Shown here one piece after another: positions 18,332 to 31,421 of a DNA stretch of 64,000 nt. Position 1 is the first letter of the stretch, and the number at the start of each line of letters is the position of its first letter. Below the pieces are notes generated by a model, which worked only from the letters and a program-made list of their open reading frames with translations, did not search any database and was not told the DNA's origin. The translations under genes and the position numbers were made by a program. The stretch lies in NCBI RefSeq assembly GCF_002929355.1, contig NZ_PJIR01000012.1, positions 1 through 64,000 of the forward strand. Reading direction: 5' to 3'. The DNA comes from Arthrobacter sp. B0490 (GTDB lineage: Bacteria > Actinomycetota > Actinomycetes > Actinomycetales > Micrococcaceae).

Positions 18332-19543
18332 TCAGGCGTTGAAGTAGCTCCGCAGCTTGTCCACACGGTCCTTGCGCTCCCAGGTGAAGTCGTCCTCCTC
18401 GCGGCCGAAGTGGCCGTGCGCCGCCGTCCGCTGGTAGATCGGGCGCTTGAGGTCGAGTGCGTTGATGATGCCGAGCGGGCGCAGGTCGAAGAGCTCGCTG
18501 ATCGCGGTGCCGATCGCCTGCGGGTCGACGGTCTCGGTGCCGAACGTCTCGACATAGATGCCGACGGGCTGCGCCATGCCGATGGCGTAGGCGATCTGGA
18601 TCTCCGCGCGGCGGGCGAGGCCGGCCGCGACGACGTTCTTGGCGACCCAGCGCATCGCATAGGCGGCAGACCGGTCGACCTTCGACGGGTCCTTGCCGCT
18701 GAATGCTCCGCCGCCGTGGCGTGCCATGCCGCCGTAGGTGTCGACGATGATCTTGCGTCCGGTGAGGCCGGCGTCGCCCACGGGGCCGCCGATGATGAAG
18801 GCGCCTCCCGGGTTGAGGATGTGCCGGACGTTCGAGGCATCGAGCTCGGACTCCGCCAGGACCGGGGTGATCACGTGCTCGACGAGGTCGGCGCGCAGCT
18901 CGTCGAGGGAGACGTCCGCGGCGTGCTGCGACGAGATGACGACGGAGTCGATGGTCACCGGCCGGTCGCCGTCGTACCCGATGGTGACCTGCGTCTTGCC
19001 GTCCGGGCGCAGGTACGGGAGGGTGCCGTCCTTGCGGACGGTGGTGAGGCGTTCGGACAGGCGGTGGGACAGCCAGATGGGCGTGGGCATGAGCACCGAC
19101 GTCTCGTCGCTCGCATAGCCGAACATGATGCCCTGGTCCCCCGCGCCCTGCGCGTCGTACGGATCGAGGCCCGTGCCTTCGCGGGTCTCGAGGGAGGTGA
19201 AGACACCGGAGGCGATCTCCGCGCTCTGCTGGCCGATGGACACCGAGACACCGCAGCGGGCACCGTCGAAGCCGTTGGCCGAGGAGTCGTAGCCGATGCC
19301 GAGGATGGTCTTGCGGACGATGTCGGGGATCTCCACGTAGGCCTCGGTGGTGACCTCGCCCGCCACATGGACGAGGCCGGTCGTGACGAGGGTCTCCACC
19401 GCCACGCGGGAGGCGGGATCCTGCTCGAGCAGGCCGTCGAGGATCGCGTCGCTGATCTGGTCGCAGATCTTGTCCGGATGACCCTCGGTGACCGACTCCG
19501 ACGTGAAGAGGCGCAGGGGGGAATCAGGGCTGGGTGATTTCAC
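18332..19543 (-). CDS. metK: S-adenosylmethionine synthase
   Basis: 403-residue cytoplasmic enzyme that makes SAM from methionine and ATP. The diagnostic motifs are all present: [20 protein letters not shown] near the N-terminus, [12 protein letters not shown] around residue 130, and [19 protein letters not shown] about residue 275-293, which forms the phosphate-binding loop. Length matches the family. It lies between coaBC (98-base gap) and priA in the order seen in mycobacteria. I found no SAM riboswitch in the short upstream gap. Confidence 0.97.
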   Translation of the reverse strand: MKSPSPDSPLRLFTSESVTEGHPDKICDQISDAILDGLLEQDPASRVAVETLVTTGLVHVAGEVTTEAYVEIPDIVRKTILGIGYDSSANGFDGARCGVSVSIGQQSAEIASGVFTSLETREGTGLDPYDAQGAGDQGIMFGYASDETSVLMPTPIWLSHRLSERLTTVRKDGTLPYLRPDGKTQVTIGYDGDRPVTIDSVVISSQHAADVSLDELRADLVEHVITPVLAESELDASNVRHILNPGGAFIIGGPVGDAGLTGRKIIVDTYGGMARHGGGAFSGKDPSKVDRSAAYAMRWVAKNVVAAGLARRAEIQIAYAIGMAQPVGIYVETFGTETVDPQAIGTAISELFDLRPLGIINALDLKRPIYQRTAAHGHFGREEDDFTWERKDRVDKLRSYFNA

Positions 19544-19641
19544 GTGCCCACTCTACTTGGTCGGAGGGACAGTCCCGCCCGGGTGCTACGCGCCGCGACG
19601 CCGCCGCACGGGATGCCGACGGCGCGCCGCGACGGGGGTGC

Positions 19642-20877
19642 TCAGCGGGCCAGCAGGCTCGCCGCGTGGCTGATGACGGCGTCCGCGACGACGCGCTTGG
19701 TGCCGCGCAGCGGGGCCGATTCGCTGCCGCCGGCGTCGAGGATGGTGACCTCGTTGGAGTCGGCCCCGAAGACCCGGTCGGAGCCCACGACGTTGAGCAC
19801 GAGGAAGTCGCATCCCTTCCGTGCGAGCTTCGCGCGGGCATGGGTGAGGGGATCGGCCGTCGCGTCGCCCGTCTCGGCGGCGAATCCGGCGATGACCAGC
19901 GGGCCGTCCCGCCCGTCCCGGCCGAGCAGGGCCTCCCGGGCGAGGACGGCGTCACGGAGCACGTCGGGGTTGCGGACGAGCGTGAGCACCGGGTCGGTGC
20001 CGTCGTCGTTCTTCTTGATCTTGGTGGCGGCCGTCTCGGCGGGGCGGAAGTCCGCCACCGCGGCCGCCATGACGAGCACGTCCGTGGCCGGCAGCGCCTC
20101 GAGGACGGCGTCGCGCAGCTGGAGTGCCGACTCGACGCGGACGATGTCGCACCCGCGGGGCGGGGCGACCTCCGCGTGGGCGAGCACGAGGGTCACGAGG
20201 GCCCCCTGGGCGAGGGCCGCCTCGGCCAGCGCCATGCCCTGCTTGCCGGAGGACCGGTTGCCGAGGAACCGCACCGGGTCGAGCGCCTCCCGGGTACCGC
20301 CGACGGAGATGGTGACGCGCTTGCCCTGCAGGGCGCCGTCGCCGGCTCCGCCTCCGTCGGTGGCGGCCAGGGCCGCGGCGAAGATGTCCGCCGGCTCGGG
20401 AAGCCTGCCGGGGCCCGAGTCGGCGCCCGTGAGGCGGCCGGACGTAGGCTCGATCACGGTGATGCCGCGGGAGCGGAGGACCTCGACGTTCGCACGGGTG
20501 GCGGCATGCCGCCACATCTCGGTGTGCATCGCCGGGGCCATAACCACGGGTCCGCGTGCCATGAGGAGGGTCCCGGTCAGGAGGTCGTCGGCCAGGCCGG
20601 CCGCCGCGCGGGCGAGGACGTCGGCGGTGGCGGGCGCGACGACGATCAGGTCGGCCTCGTGCCCGAGGCGCACGTGGTTCACCTTGTCGACGTCGTCCCA
20701 GACGCTGTTGCTGACGGGATGGCCGGACAGGGCCTCCCACGTCGCCGTCCCCACGAAGCGCGTGGCGGCCTCGGTGGGGATGACCGTGACGTCGTGGCCG
20801 GACTCCGTGAAAAGACGGAGGAGGGATGCTGCCTTGTAGGCTGCGATCCCTCCTCCGACACCAAGTACTATGCGCAC
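19642..20877 (-). CDS. coaBC: Bifunctional phosphopantothenoylcysteine decarboxylase / synthase
   Basis: 411-residue flavoenzyme catalysing two steps of coenzyme A synthesis. The CoaC half starts with RIVLGVGGGIAAYK and contains the catalytic histidine in KVNHVRLG and the substrate-binding APAMHTEMW (the usual Asn of PAMN is His here). The CoaB half begins around residue 195 with the CTP-binding sequence ISVGGTREALDPVRFLGNRSSGKQG and ends with the FGADSNEVTIL segment. Older names are dfp and coaBC. It starts 35 bases after the rpoZ stop and is probably co-transcribed with rpoZ and gmk. Confidence 0.96.
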   Translation of the reverse strand: MRIVLGVGGGIAAYKAASLLRLFTESGHDVTVIPTEAATRFVGTATWEALSGHPVSNSVWDDVDKVNHVRLGHEADLIVVAPATADVLARAAAGLADDLLTGTLLMARGPVVMAPAMHTEMWRHAATRANVEVLRSRGITVIEPTSGRLTGADSGPGRLPEPADIFAAALAATDGGGAGDGALQGKRVTISVGGTREALDPVRFLGNRSSGKQGMALAEAALAQGALVTLVLAHAEVAPPRGCDIVRVESALQLRDAVLEALPATDVLVMAAAVADFRPAETAATKIKKNDDGTDPVLTLVRNPDVLRDAVLAREALLGRDGRDGPLVIAGFAAETGDATADPLTHARAKLARKGCDFLVLNVVGSDRVFGADSNEVTILDAGGSESAPLRGTKRVVADAVISHAASLLAR

Positions 20878-20912
20878 CGGTTAGCTACCGCCGACTGGGT
20901 GATATCGGCGTG

Positions 20913-21173
20913 CTACTCGGACTGTTCCATGGGCGCGGACACGAGCATGCCCTCGTTGATCTCGCGCAGCGCGATGGAGAGCGGCTTCTCGTTGAGCTTC
21001 GTGTCCACGAGCGGGCCGACGTACTCGAACAGGCCCTCGTGGAGCTGCGAGTAGTACGCGTTGATCTGGCGGGCACGCTTGGCGCCGTAGATCACGAGGG
21101 CGTACTTCGAGTCCGCGACCTCCAGGAGGGAGTCGATCGGCGGGTTGATGATGCCTTCGGGCTGAGATGACAC
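20913..21173 (-). CDS. rpoZ: DNA-directed RNA polymerase omega subunit
   Basis: 86-residue omega subunit, which helps assemble the beta' subunit. The family signature is clear: the N-terminal [20 protein letters not shown], then [16 protein letters not shown] and the C-terminal [13 protein letters not shown]. Length is normal for actinobacteria. It lies between gmk and coaBC with short gaps, the standard order in this phylum. Confidence 0.96.
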   Translation of the reverse strand: MSSQPEGIINPPIDSLLEVADSKYALVIYGAKRARQINAYYSQLHEGLFEYVGPLVDTKLNEKPLSIALREINEGMLVSAPMEQSE

Positions 21174-21215
21174 AAATTCTCCAAAAATTAGGCGGAACGG
21201 CTGGTGCGGGGCCTC

Positions 21216-21785
21216 TCAGCGCTGCAGCGGACGCAGTCCCATCAGTGATACGAGCTCGTCTGCCGCATGCTCCACGCTGTCGTTGACGACGGTGTGGTTG
21301 AATTCCGGCTCGGCGGCAAGTTCCAGTTTAGCGGTTTCCAGGCGTTGCTGCTGTTCCTCCGGTGTTTCGGTGCCGCGGCCCACGAGGCGGCGCACCATCT
21401 CGTCCCAGGTGGGCGGTGCGAGGAACACGAATGTCGCCTCCGGCATGCTCTCCTTGACCTGGCGCGCACCCTGCAGATCGATCTCCAGCAGGACGGTCCG
21501 GCCCTCGTCCATCGCGGCCTGGACGGTGCGCCGGAGCGTACCGTACCGGTTGCGGCCGTGGACCACGGCCCACTCGAGCAACTGCCCGTCGGCGACGAGC
21601 TGGTCGAACTCGTCGGAGGAGACGAAGAAGTAGTGCACCCCGTCCACCTCGCCGGGGCGGGGCGGGCGCGTGGTCGCCGAGACGGAGAGCCACACCTCGG
21701 GGTAGTTGTCCCGGATGTAGGTCGAGACTGTCCCCTTGCCGACCGCGGTGGGACCGGCAAGGACTGTCAGCCGAGGCTGTGACAC
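21216..21785 (-). CDS. gmk: Guanylate kinase
   Basis: 189-residue enzyme phosphorylating GMP to GDP. The P-loop is GPTAVGKGT (residues ~9-17), an actinobacterial variant of the usual GPSGVGKST. GMP-binding residues lie in [21 protein letters not shown], and [13 protein letters not shown] and [14 protein letters not shown] follow. GTG 21785 is chosen because AGGAAG sits five bases upstream; the ORF extends further upstream to 21878, but that part overlaps the mihF gene. mihF ends 10 bases before the start. Confidence 0.96.
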   Translation of the reverse strand: MSQPRLTVLAGPTAVGKGTVSTYIRDNYPEVWLSVSATTRPPRPGEVDGVHYFFVSSDEFDQLVADGQLLEWAVVHGRNRYGTLRRTVQAAMDEGRTVLLEIDLQGARQVKESMPEATFVFLAPPTWDEMVRRLVGRGTETPEEQQQRLETAKLELAAEPEFNHTVVNDSVEHAADELVSLMGLRPLQR

Positions 21786-21795
21786 TAATGCTTCC

Positions 21796-22134
21796 TTACT
21801 TGCCGGCCGGGCCGGCGTGATGTTGTTCGAGGTACAGGACCAGGGCCTTGCGCTGATGGATGCCGAGGCCGCGTACACGGCGCGTTGCGGCGATGCCGAC
21901 CTCTGCCATGATGGCCGCCGCGCGCACGTCGCCCACGCCGGGCAGTGCCTTGAGGAGGTCCAGGACCTTCAGACGGCCCACGGCGTCGTCGCCGTCCGGG
22001 TTGTCGATGACCTCCGCCACCGAAAGCTTACCGGTCTTGAGCCGGGACTTGACGTCCGCCCGTACCGCACGCGCCGCCGTCGCCTTCCCGCGTGCCAGGG
22101 TTCGTTCGTCATCCGTCAGTGGCTTCAGGCTCAC
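21796..22134 (-). CDS. mihF: Integration host factor, actinobacterial type
   Basis: 112-residue nucleoid-associated DNA-binding protein of the mycobacterial IHF family, unrelated to proteobacterial IHF. The C-terminal helix-two-turn-helix reads [28 protein letters not shown], and the N-terminal basic helix includes [19 protein letters not shown] 22134 has GGGAG upstream. The position between pyrF and gmk is the same as in mycobacteria. It binds DNA with little sequence specificity and is typically essential in its relatives. Confidence 0.94.
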   Translation of the reverse strand: MSLKPLTDDERTLARGKATAARAVRADVKSRLKTGKLSVAEVIDNPDGDDAVGRLKVLDLLKALPGVGDVRAAAIMAEVGIAATRRVRGLGIHQRKALVLYLEQHHAGPAGK

Positions 22135-22287
22135 GCGTGCTCCCTGCGCTGGACGGCACCACGGATGGCGGCGACCGCTCGTCGTCTCGCTCGGTCAAGG
22201 GTCTCCCCGGAAACGGGGTTCGGGCTGGAACCGAACCTACCGGGCGCAGCCCTCCGAAATCAATGCGCCCGGTGTCGGGCGCACCGG

Positions 22288-23125
22288 TCAGGCGAGCTCG
22301 TCCCGGGTGTGTTCCGCGGCTTCCCGCAGGCCGGCGGCACCGGGTCCGGCGGCGAGGATGGCACGGCTCGACGTCGGGAGCACGAACGGCAGGGCGTCCC
22401 CGAAGGCTTCCCGCAGCTCGTGCGGCCCGGCACCCTGCGCTCCCACGCCGGGCGCGAGGATGGGGCCGTTGAGGCCGGCCAGGTCGAGGCCGAGGTCCCG
22501 TGCGGCGGACCCGACGGTCGCGCCGACCACCAGGCCGACGTACCCGGGTCCGGGGCCGGCGTTCTCCGCGGCGGCCGCGTGGGCGATCGAGCGTGCGACG
22601 GACGCGTCGCCGCCCACGTGCTGGACGGATCGGCCCTCGGGGTTCGAGGTCAGCGCGAGGACGAACACGCCGCGCCCGGTGGCGGCGGCGAGGTCGAGGG
22701 CAGGCCGGAGGGACTCGAAGCCGAGATACGGGTTCAGCGTGACGGCGTCGGCCGCGAGGGGCCGGCCCTCCCCCAGCCATGCGTCCGCGTAGGCCTGCAT
22801 GGTGGAGCCGATGTCGCCGCGCTTCGCGTCGGCGATGGTCAGCACGCCGGCGTCGGCCGCCCGGGCGAGCAGGGTCTCGAGGACGGCGAGCCCACGAGCA
22901 CCGTGGCGTTCGTACAGCGCGACCTGCGGCTTCAGGGCCGCGGCCACGGGTCCGACCGCGTCGAGCACGGTCAGCGAGAACCGCTCGAGCCCGGACGGCG
23001 AGTCCTCGAGCCCCCAGGCCGCGAGCAGCCCGGGGTGCGGGTCGATGCCGACGCACAGGCTCCCCCGGGCCGTGCGTGCCGCCGCGAGCCGCTCCCCGAA
23101 CGGGGCGCGGACCGCGGCGCCGGCC

Positions 23126-23136
<11 letters not shown>
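22288..23136 (-). CDS. pyrF: Orotidine 5'-phosphate decarboxylase (type 2)
   Basis: 282-residue enzyme for the last step of UMP synthesis. It belongs to the longer type-2 group: the catalytic Lys lies in [13 protein letters not shown] (about residue 95), with [12 protein letters not shown] near the N-terminus and the phosphate-binding region near [13 protein letters not shown] 23136 starts 11 bases inside the end of carB, so translation is probably coupled to it. A 153-base gap separates it from mihF, where the pyrimidine operon may end. Confidence 0.95.
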
Positions 23137-26433
<3,297 letters not shown>

Positions 26434-26434
<1 letters not shown>

Positions 26435-27780
26435 CAGTTCTCTTCCTGCGTTGTGCCGGGGCGTGTGCTGTCGTGGCGGGGCTGCGTGCCCGTCACCCTG
26501 GATCCGTGCGTGCCGGGTTCCTCGCCGGCCGCACGGGCGAGCGCCGCCGCTTCGGAGGGGGCGTCGAGGGACGACGCGAGGACGGCGTCGCCCGAGCCGG
26601 GGTCCGCCTTCTCGGCCTGCATGAGGGCGATGAAGCGGTCGAAGAGGTACGCCGAGTCGTGGGGGCCGGCGGCCGCCTCCGGGTGGTACTGGACGGAGAA
26701 GGCGGGCAGGTCGAGGCAGGCGAGGCCCTCGACGACGTCGTCGTTGAGGTTCACGTGGCTCACCTCGACGCGGCCGTACGAGCCCACGGGCGCCTCGACC
26801 GGGCCGTCGAGCGGCGCGTCGACCGCGAACCCGTGGTTGTGCGAGGTGATCTCGACCTTGCCGGTGCGGCGGTCGAGGACGGGCTGGTTGATGCCGCGGT
26901 GGCCGTAGCGCAGTTTGTACGTGCCGAAGCCGAGGGCGCGTCCGAGGATCTGGTTGCCGAAGCAGATGCCGAAGAACGGCATCCGGGCGTCGAGGACGCG
27001 GCGCAGGAGTTCCACCTGAGCGTCGGCGGTCGCGGGATCGCCCGGACCGTTGGACATGAACACGCCGTCCGGCGCCGCCCGGGTGATGTCGGCGAAGCTG
27101 GCCCCGGCGGGCAGGACCACGGTCCGCACGCCGCGCTGGGCGAAGTGCTTGGGCGTCATGGCCTTGATGCCGAGGTCGAGGGCCGCGATGGTGGCGACCG
27201 TCCCTCCGGTCCAGCCGTGGTCGGCGGGCTCGACGACGTAGGCCTCGTCGATGCTGACCTCCTCGGCGAGGCGGGCTCCGGCCATGGCAGGCTGGGCGAG
27301 GACCTGCTCGACGAGCCGCTCCTGGTTCGACGCGGCATCGGCGCCGGAGAAGATCCCGGCCCGCATGGCGCCGCGCTCGCGGAGGTGCCGGGTGATGGCG
27401 CGCGTGTCCACTCCCTCGATACCGACGACGCCCTGCTCGCGCAGCTGCTCGTCGAGGCTCTGCTCGGAGCGCCAGTTGGACGGGCGGCGGGCGGCGTCGC
27501 GGACGATGTAGCCGGCCACCCAGATGCGGCGCGACTCGGCGTCGTCAGCGTTCACTCCCGTGTTGCCGATGTGCGGTGCGGTCTGCACCACGAGCTGGCG
27601 GGCGTAGGACGGGTCGGTGATGGTCTCCTGGTAGCCGGTCATGCCGGTCGCGAAGACGGCCTCGCCGAGCGCGGTGCCCTCGGCGCCGTACGCGCGGCCA
27701 CGGAACGTGCGCCCGTCCTCCAGGACGAGCACCGCGGGTGTCTTCGGTCGGTCCGGTGCCTTCGATGGAGCGTGGCTCAC
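26434..27780 (-). CDS. carA: Carbamoyl-phosphate synthase small subunit
   Basis: 448-residue glutaminase subunit, longer than the usual ~380 because of a ~50-residue Glu/Ala/Pro-rich tail. The N-terminal domain has [19 protein letters not shown] and the swivel [18 protein letters not shown]. The class I amidotransferase domain holds the nucleophilic Cys in [16 protein letters not shown] and the His/Glu pair in [16 protein letters not shown] 27780 is preceded by AGGGA and overlaps the stop of the preceding membrane protein gene by four bases (GTGA). Confidence 0.96.
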
Positions 27781-28352
27781 AGCTGTTCCCTGCCTTCGGG
27801 GGTCGGTGGAGTTCGATGGTCTGCAGTACGTGGAGTGCCGGGCGTGCCGGGTCCGTCGGCTGTCCCGTCCGGGACGAGCGCCGCGATCGCGGCGACGAGC
27901 TGGGCCTTCTGCGCGGGGTGGCGGGTGCGGAAGCCGGTGTCGACGCGCCCGGTGCCGAGGCGCCAGGTCATGACGACGAGGCCTTCCTTCTCGACGAACT
28001 TGCCCGTCATGCCGGCGGCGAGGTGCACCGACGTGAGGTCGGCGCGGGGGATGAAGACGGTGCGGGCACCGGTGCGGTCGAGGACCACGCCGTCGGGGTG
28101 CACTGCTGCGACGGCGTTGCCGCGGAGACCGAGACCGTGGACCGCGATGCGGTCGAGCCAGTCCCCCGCCGTCGTCGTCGCGACGTACTGTCCTTCCGCC
28201 GCGTAGAGGACCGGTCCGGGGTCGGCGGGCGTCTCCGGCGGCGCGGGGACGTCCGCCTGGCGGCGGAGCCGGTTGCGCCACCCGAGCGCCATGAGCGCGA
28301 CGAGGACCGCGATGATGCCCAGCGTCAGGGCCACCCAGCCTAGATACTCCAT
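27777..28352 (-). CDS. Membrane-anchored PH-like protein of the pyr operon
   Basis: 191-residue protein with one N-terminal helix ([19 protein letters not shown], about residues 7-25) and a soluble domain. The domain runs from [20 protein letters not shown] through [17 protein letters not shown] and [20 protein letters not shown], a beta-rich PH-like fold as annotated in related actinobacteria. In mycobacteria the same position between pyrC and carA holds Rv1382, called an export or membrane protein, so the neighbourhood is conserved. Its function is unknown. It overlaps pyrC by 13 bases and carA by 4, so it is certainly within the operon. Confidence 0.85.
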   Translation of the reverse strand: MEYLGWVALTLGIIAVLVALMALGWRNRLRRQADVPAPPETPADPGPVLYAAEGQYVATTTAGDWLDRIAVHGLGLRGNAVAAVHPDGVVLDRTGARTVFIPRADLTSVHLAAGMTGKFVEKEGLVVMTWRLGTGRVDTGFRTRHPAQKAQLVAAIAALVPDGTADGPGTPGTPRTADHRTPPTPEGREQL

Positions 28353-29719
28353 GCCGGAGCCTCCCCGGTCGCGCCGAGTGCTGCCGGGCGCGGGGTGGCG
28401 AGCCGGCCGTCGAGGACCGTGGCGTGCCCGGCGAAGAAGGTCGCACGCACGCTGCCGGGCAGTTCGAGGCCGCGGAACGGGCTGTTGCGTCCCTTCGTGG
28501 CCATCGTCGAGGGATCGACCGTCCAGCGCGCCGTGGGGTCGACGAGGATCAGGTTCGCCGGCTCGCCCGCGGCGAGGGGACGGCCCTGGTGCGCGAGCCG
28601 GCCGATCCGGGCCGGTGTCACGGACGTGACGCGGGCGAAGCCCTCCCAGTCGAGCAGCCCGGTCTCCACCATGGCGTGCTGCACCACGGACAGGGCCGTC
28701 TCGAGGCCGGTCATGCCCATGGCGGCCTGCGCCCACTCGCATTCCTTGTGCTCGCTCGGGTGCGGAGCGTGGTCCGTGCCGACGACGTCGATCGTCCCGT
28801 CGGCGAGGGCCGCACGGAGGGCGGAGACGTCGTCGGGGGTGCGCAGCGGCGGGTTGACCTTGTAGACGGGGTCGTAGCTGCGGACCAGGTCGTCGGTGAG
28901 GAGCAGGTGGTGCGGCGTGACCTCGGCGGTGACGTGGATGCCGCGGGCCTTGGCCCACCGGATGATCTCGACGGAGCCGGCCGTGGAGACGTGGCAGACG
29001 TGGAGGCGCGAGCCGACGTGCTGGGCGAGCAGGACGTCGCGGGCGATGATGCTCTCCTCGGCGACCGCGGGCCAGCCGGTCAGTCCGAGGACCGCGGAGA
29101 CGTCGCCCTCGTTCATCTGGGCACCCTCGGTGAGGCGCGGTTCCTGCGCGTGCTGCGCGATCACGCCGTCGAACGCCTTGACGTATTCGAGGGCGCGGCG
29201 CATGAGCACCGGGTCGGAGACGCAGATGCCGTCGTCGGAGAAGACGCGCACGGAGGCCCGCGACTCGGCCATGGCTCCGAGCTCGGCGAGGCGTTCGCCG
29301 CCGAGGCCGACGGTGACGGCGCCGACGGGCCGCACCTCCACCCATCCGGAGGCGAGGCCCAGGCGGTACACCTGTTCCACGACGCCCGCGGTGTCGGCCA
29401 CCGGCGAGCTGTTGGCCATGGCGTGGATCGCGGTGAAACCGCCGAGGGCGGCGGCGCGGGATCCGGTCTCGACCGTCTCGGCGTCCTCGCGTCCCGGCTC
29501 CCGGAGGTGGGTGTGGAGGTCCACCATGCCGGGCAGGGCGACGAGCCCTGCGGCGTCGATGATGGCCGCGTCCGGCGAGGCCTCGCCCGCTGCGGCGCTG
29601 CCCACGGCCGCGATGACGCCGTCGCGCAGGAGGAGGTCCCCGGCGTCGCGTCCGAGGAGGGAGGCGCCGCGGATGAGGTACTGGGTCGGGGCTGCGGGGG
29701 TGCTGGCGGGGGTGGTCAC
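28340..29719 (-). CDS. pyrC: Dihydroorotase
   Basis: 459-residue zinc amidohydrolase converting carbamoyl aspartate to dihydroorotate. Metal ligands are seen in [13 protein letters not shown] (about residue 65) and in HVCHVSTAG and [26 protein letters not shown] carries the catalytic Asp. It is of the longer class I type, which may associate with PyrB. GTG 29719 overlaps the pyrB stop as GTGA. Downstream it overlaps the membrane protein start by 13 bases. Confidence 0.96.
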   Translation of the reverse strand: MTTPASTPAAPTQYLIRGASLLGRDAGDLLLRDGVIAAVGSAAAGEASPDAAIIDAAGLVALPGMVDLHTHLREPGREDAETVETGSRAAALGGFTAIHAMANSSPVADTAGVVEQVYRLGLASGWVEVRPVGAVTVGLGGERLAELGAMAESRASVRVFSDDGICVSDPVLMRRALEYVKAFDGVIAQHAQEPRLTEGAQMNEGDVSAVLGLTGWPAVAEESIIARDVLLAQHVGSRLHVCHVSTAGSVEIIRWAKARGIHVTAEVTPHHLLLTDDLVRSYDPVYKVNPPLRTPDDVSALRAALADGTIDVVGTDHAPHPSEHKECEWAQAAMGMTGLETALSVVQHAMVETGLLDWEGFARVTSVTPARIGRLAHQGRPLAAGEPANLILVDPTARWTVDPSTMATKGRNSPFRGLELPGSVRATFFAGHATVLDGRLATPRPAALGATGEAPAWSI

Positions 29720-30741
29720 GGGGTGCGGCCTTCCGGGATCAGGACGGTCAGGTCGTCGTGCTGGTCGTGCGTGTCGTCGTGCGGGTCTCCCGCGAGCAGC
29801 AGGTACAGCGTGGCCATCCGGACGGAGACGCCGTTGCGGACCTGCGCGAGGACCGTGGAGCGCGGGGAGTCGGCGGCGGCGGAGGAGATCTCCAGTCCGC
29901 GGTTCATGGGGCCGGGGTGCATGATGACGGTGTCGTCGAGGCCCAGCGTGTCGAGCAGGGCGAGCCGCCCGTCGTCGAATCCCCACCGCCGCGAGTACTC
30001 CCGCGTGGAGGGGAAGAACGCCGCGTTCATGCGCTCGGCCTGCAGGCGGAGCATCATGACGGCGTCGGGCCGCTCGGCCAGGGCGTCGTCGAGGTTGTAG
30101 AAGACCGTGCAGGGCCAGGCGCCCACGCCGACGGGCAGCAGCGTGGGCGGACCGGCGAGCAGCACCTCCGCCCCGAGGGTCGTCAGGAGCCACACGTTGG
30201 AGCGGGCGACGCGCGAGTGGAGGACGTCGCCGACGATCAGCACCTTCATGCCGGTGAGGTCCGTGCCGGCGGACGCGGTACCGCCCACCTGCGCCCAGTG
30301 CCGGCGGAGCGTGAAGGCGTCGAGGAGGGCCTGCGTGGGGTGTTCGTGCGTGCCGTCGCCGGCGTTGACGACGGCCGCGTCGATCCAGCCCGAGGCCGCC
30401 AGGCGGGCGGGAGCGCCCGAGGCGGGGTGACGGATGACCACGGCGTCCGCGCTCATGGCCTCCAGGGTCTGCGCGGTGTCCTTGAGGGATTCGCCCTTGG
30501 AGACCGAGGAGCCCTTCGCCGCGAAGTTGATGACGTCCGCGGACAGCCGCTTCGCCGCCGCCTCGAACGAGATGCGCGTGCGGGTGGAGTCCTCGAAGAA
30601 GAGGTTCACGACGGTGCGTCCACGCAGCGCGGGAAGCTTCTTGATCTCGCGCTCCCCCACCGCCGCCATCTCCTCGGCGACGTCGAGGAGGCGCAGCGCG
30701 TTCCTCGCGGAGAGGTCCTGCGTGCTCAGCAGGTGCTTCAC
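29716..30741 (-). CDS. pyrB: Aspartate carbamoyltransferase catalytic subunit
   Basis: 341-residue transferase that joins carbamoyl phosphate and aspartate. The carbamoyl-phosphate-binding sequence [16 protein letters not shown] lies at about residues 47-62 and the aspartate-side [12 protein letters not shown] at about 132-143; [10 protein letters not shown] is the late signature. No pyrI gene is present, which is usual for this phylum. It overlaps pyrR by four bases (ATGA) and pyrC by four (GTGA). About 25 extra C-terminal residues are His/Asp-rich. Confidence 0.96.
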   Translation of the reverse strand: MKHLLSTQDLSARNALRLLDVAEEMAAVGEREIKKLPALRGRTVVNLFFEDSTRTRISFEAAAKRLSADVINFAAKGSSVSKGESLKDTAQTLEAMSADAVVIRHPASGAPARLAASGWIDAAVVNAGDGTHEHPTQALLDAFTLRRHWAQVGGTASAGTDLTGMKVLIVGDVLHSRVARSNVWLLTTLGAEVLLAGPPTLLPVGVGAWPCTVFYNLDDALAERPDAVMMLRLQAERMNAAFFPSTREYSRRWGFDDGRLALLDTLGLDDTVIMHPGPMNRGLEISSAAADSPRSTVLAQVRNGVSVRMATLYLLLAGDPHDDTHDQHDDLTVLIPEGRTP

Positions 30742-31325
30742 ACGCGGTCCTCGATGACGACCTCGTTGACCGCCGAGCCGCCGATCAGGTCGATCTCGGC
30801 GAGGTGGACGCGCACGCGCTCGCGGGACGACGTCGGGAGGTTCTTGCCGACGTGGTCGGCCCGGATCGGCAGTTCCCGGTGCCCGCGGTCCACGAGGACG
30901 GCGAGGCGGACGGTGCGGGGGCGGCCGAGGTCGGCGAGGGCGTCGAGGGCGGCGCGGACGGTCCGTCCGGAGTACAGCACGTCGTCGACGAGCACCACGA
31001 CCTTGTCGTCGATGCCCGACGGCGGCAGCTGGGTGGCCAGCGGGGAGCGGGTGGGGTGGCGCCGGAGGTCGTCCCGGTACATGGTGACGTCGAGCTGCCC
31101 GGTGATGAGGTCCGGGTCGACGGCGGGGTCGACGGCGGCGATCTTCTGGGCGAGCCGCTGGGCGAGGGGGAAACCCCTGCGCGGGATGCCGAGGAGGACG
31201 AGGTCGCGGGAGCCCTTGTTCGCCTCGAGGATCTCGTGGGCGATGCGCGTGAGTGCGCGGTCTATGTCTGCTTCTGCGAGAACAACGCGCTTGTGCGGGC
31301 CGGATTCCGGGGTAGGCACGGTCAT
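30738..31325 (-). CDS. pyrR: PyrR: pyr operon regulator / uracil phosphoribosyltransferase
   Basis: 195-residue bifunctional protein. Its PRPP-binding loop is [19 protein letters not shown] (residues ~105-123), and [17 protein letters not shown] is the uracil-side signature. In Gram-positive bacteria PyrR binds a pyr mRNA loop when UMP is high and shuts off expression. ATG 31325 follows AAGGAGGAGG at 31332-31341 with ideal spacing. A matching RNA loop is located just upstream (separate entry), implying that it represses its own translation and, through the overlapping starts, that of the operon. Confidence 0.96.
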   Translation of the reverse strand: MTVPTPESGPHKRVVLAEADIDRALTRIAHEILEANKGSRDLVLLGIPRRGFPLAQRLAQKIAAVDPAVDPDLITGQLDVTMYRDDLRRHPTRSPLATQLPPSGIDDKVVVLVDDVLYSGRTVRAALDALADLGRPRTVRLAVLVDRGHRELPIRADHVGKNLPTSSRERVRVHLAEIDLIGGSAVNEVVIEDRV

Positions 31326-31344
31326 AACACGCCTCCTCCTTCCC

Positions 31345-31358
31345 CGCCTCACCGGACG
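31345..31358 (-). promoter_or_regulatory. PyrR-binding loop upstream of pyrR
   Basis: In the pyrR mRNA the 14 bases CGUCCGGUGAGGCG match the core of the known PyrR-binding loop consensus, UCCNGNGAGG, and are flanked by pairing CCG and CGG bases. The loop ends three bases before the AAGGAGGAGG ribosome binding site of pyrR. This is the arrangement described for mycobacterial PyrR, where the bound protein blocks ribosome access rather than ending transcription. The motif match is direct; repression is inferred from that precedent. Confidence 0.75.
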
Positions 31359-31421
31359 GAATTTAAAGGTTGGTTGCGATGCCAAAACTACCACAGCGCC
31401 GCTTGCACCTAGGGTTGCATC

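Noticed and set aside
19544-19641. Possible SAM riboswitch before metK
   Set aside because: The gap is only 98 bases and no matching SAM-responsive structure was found.
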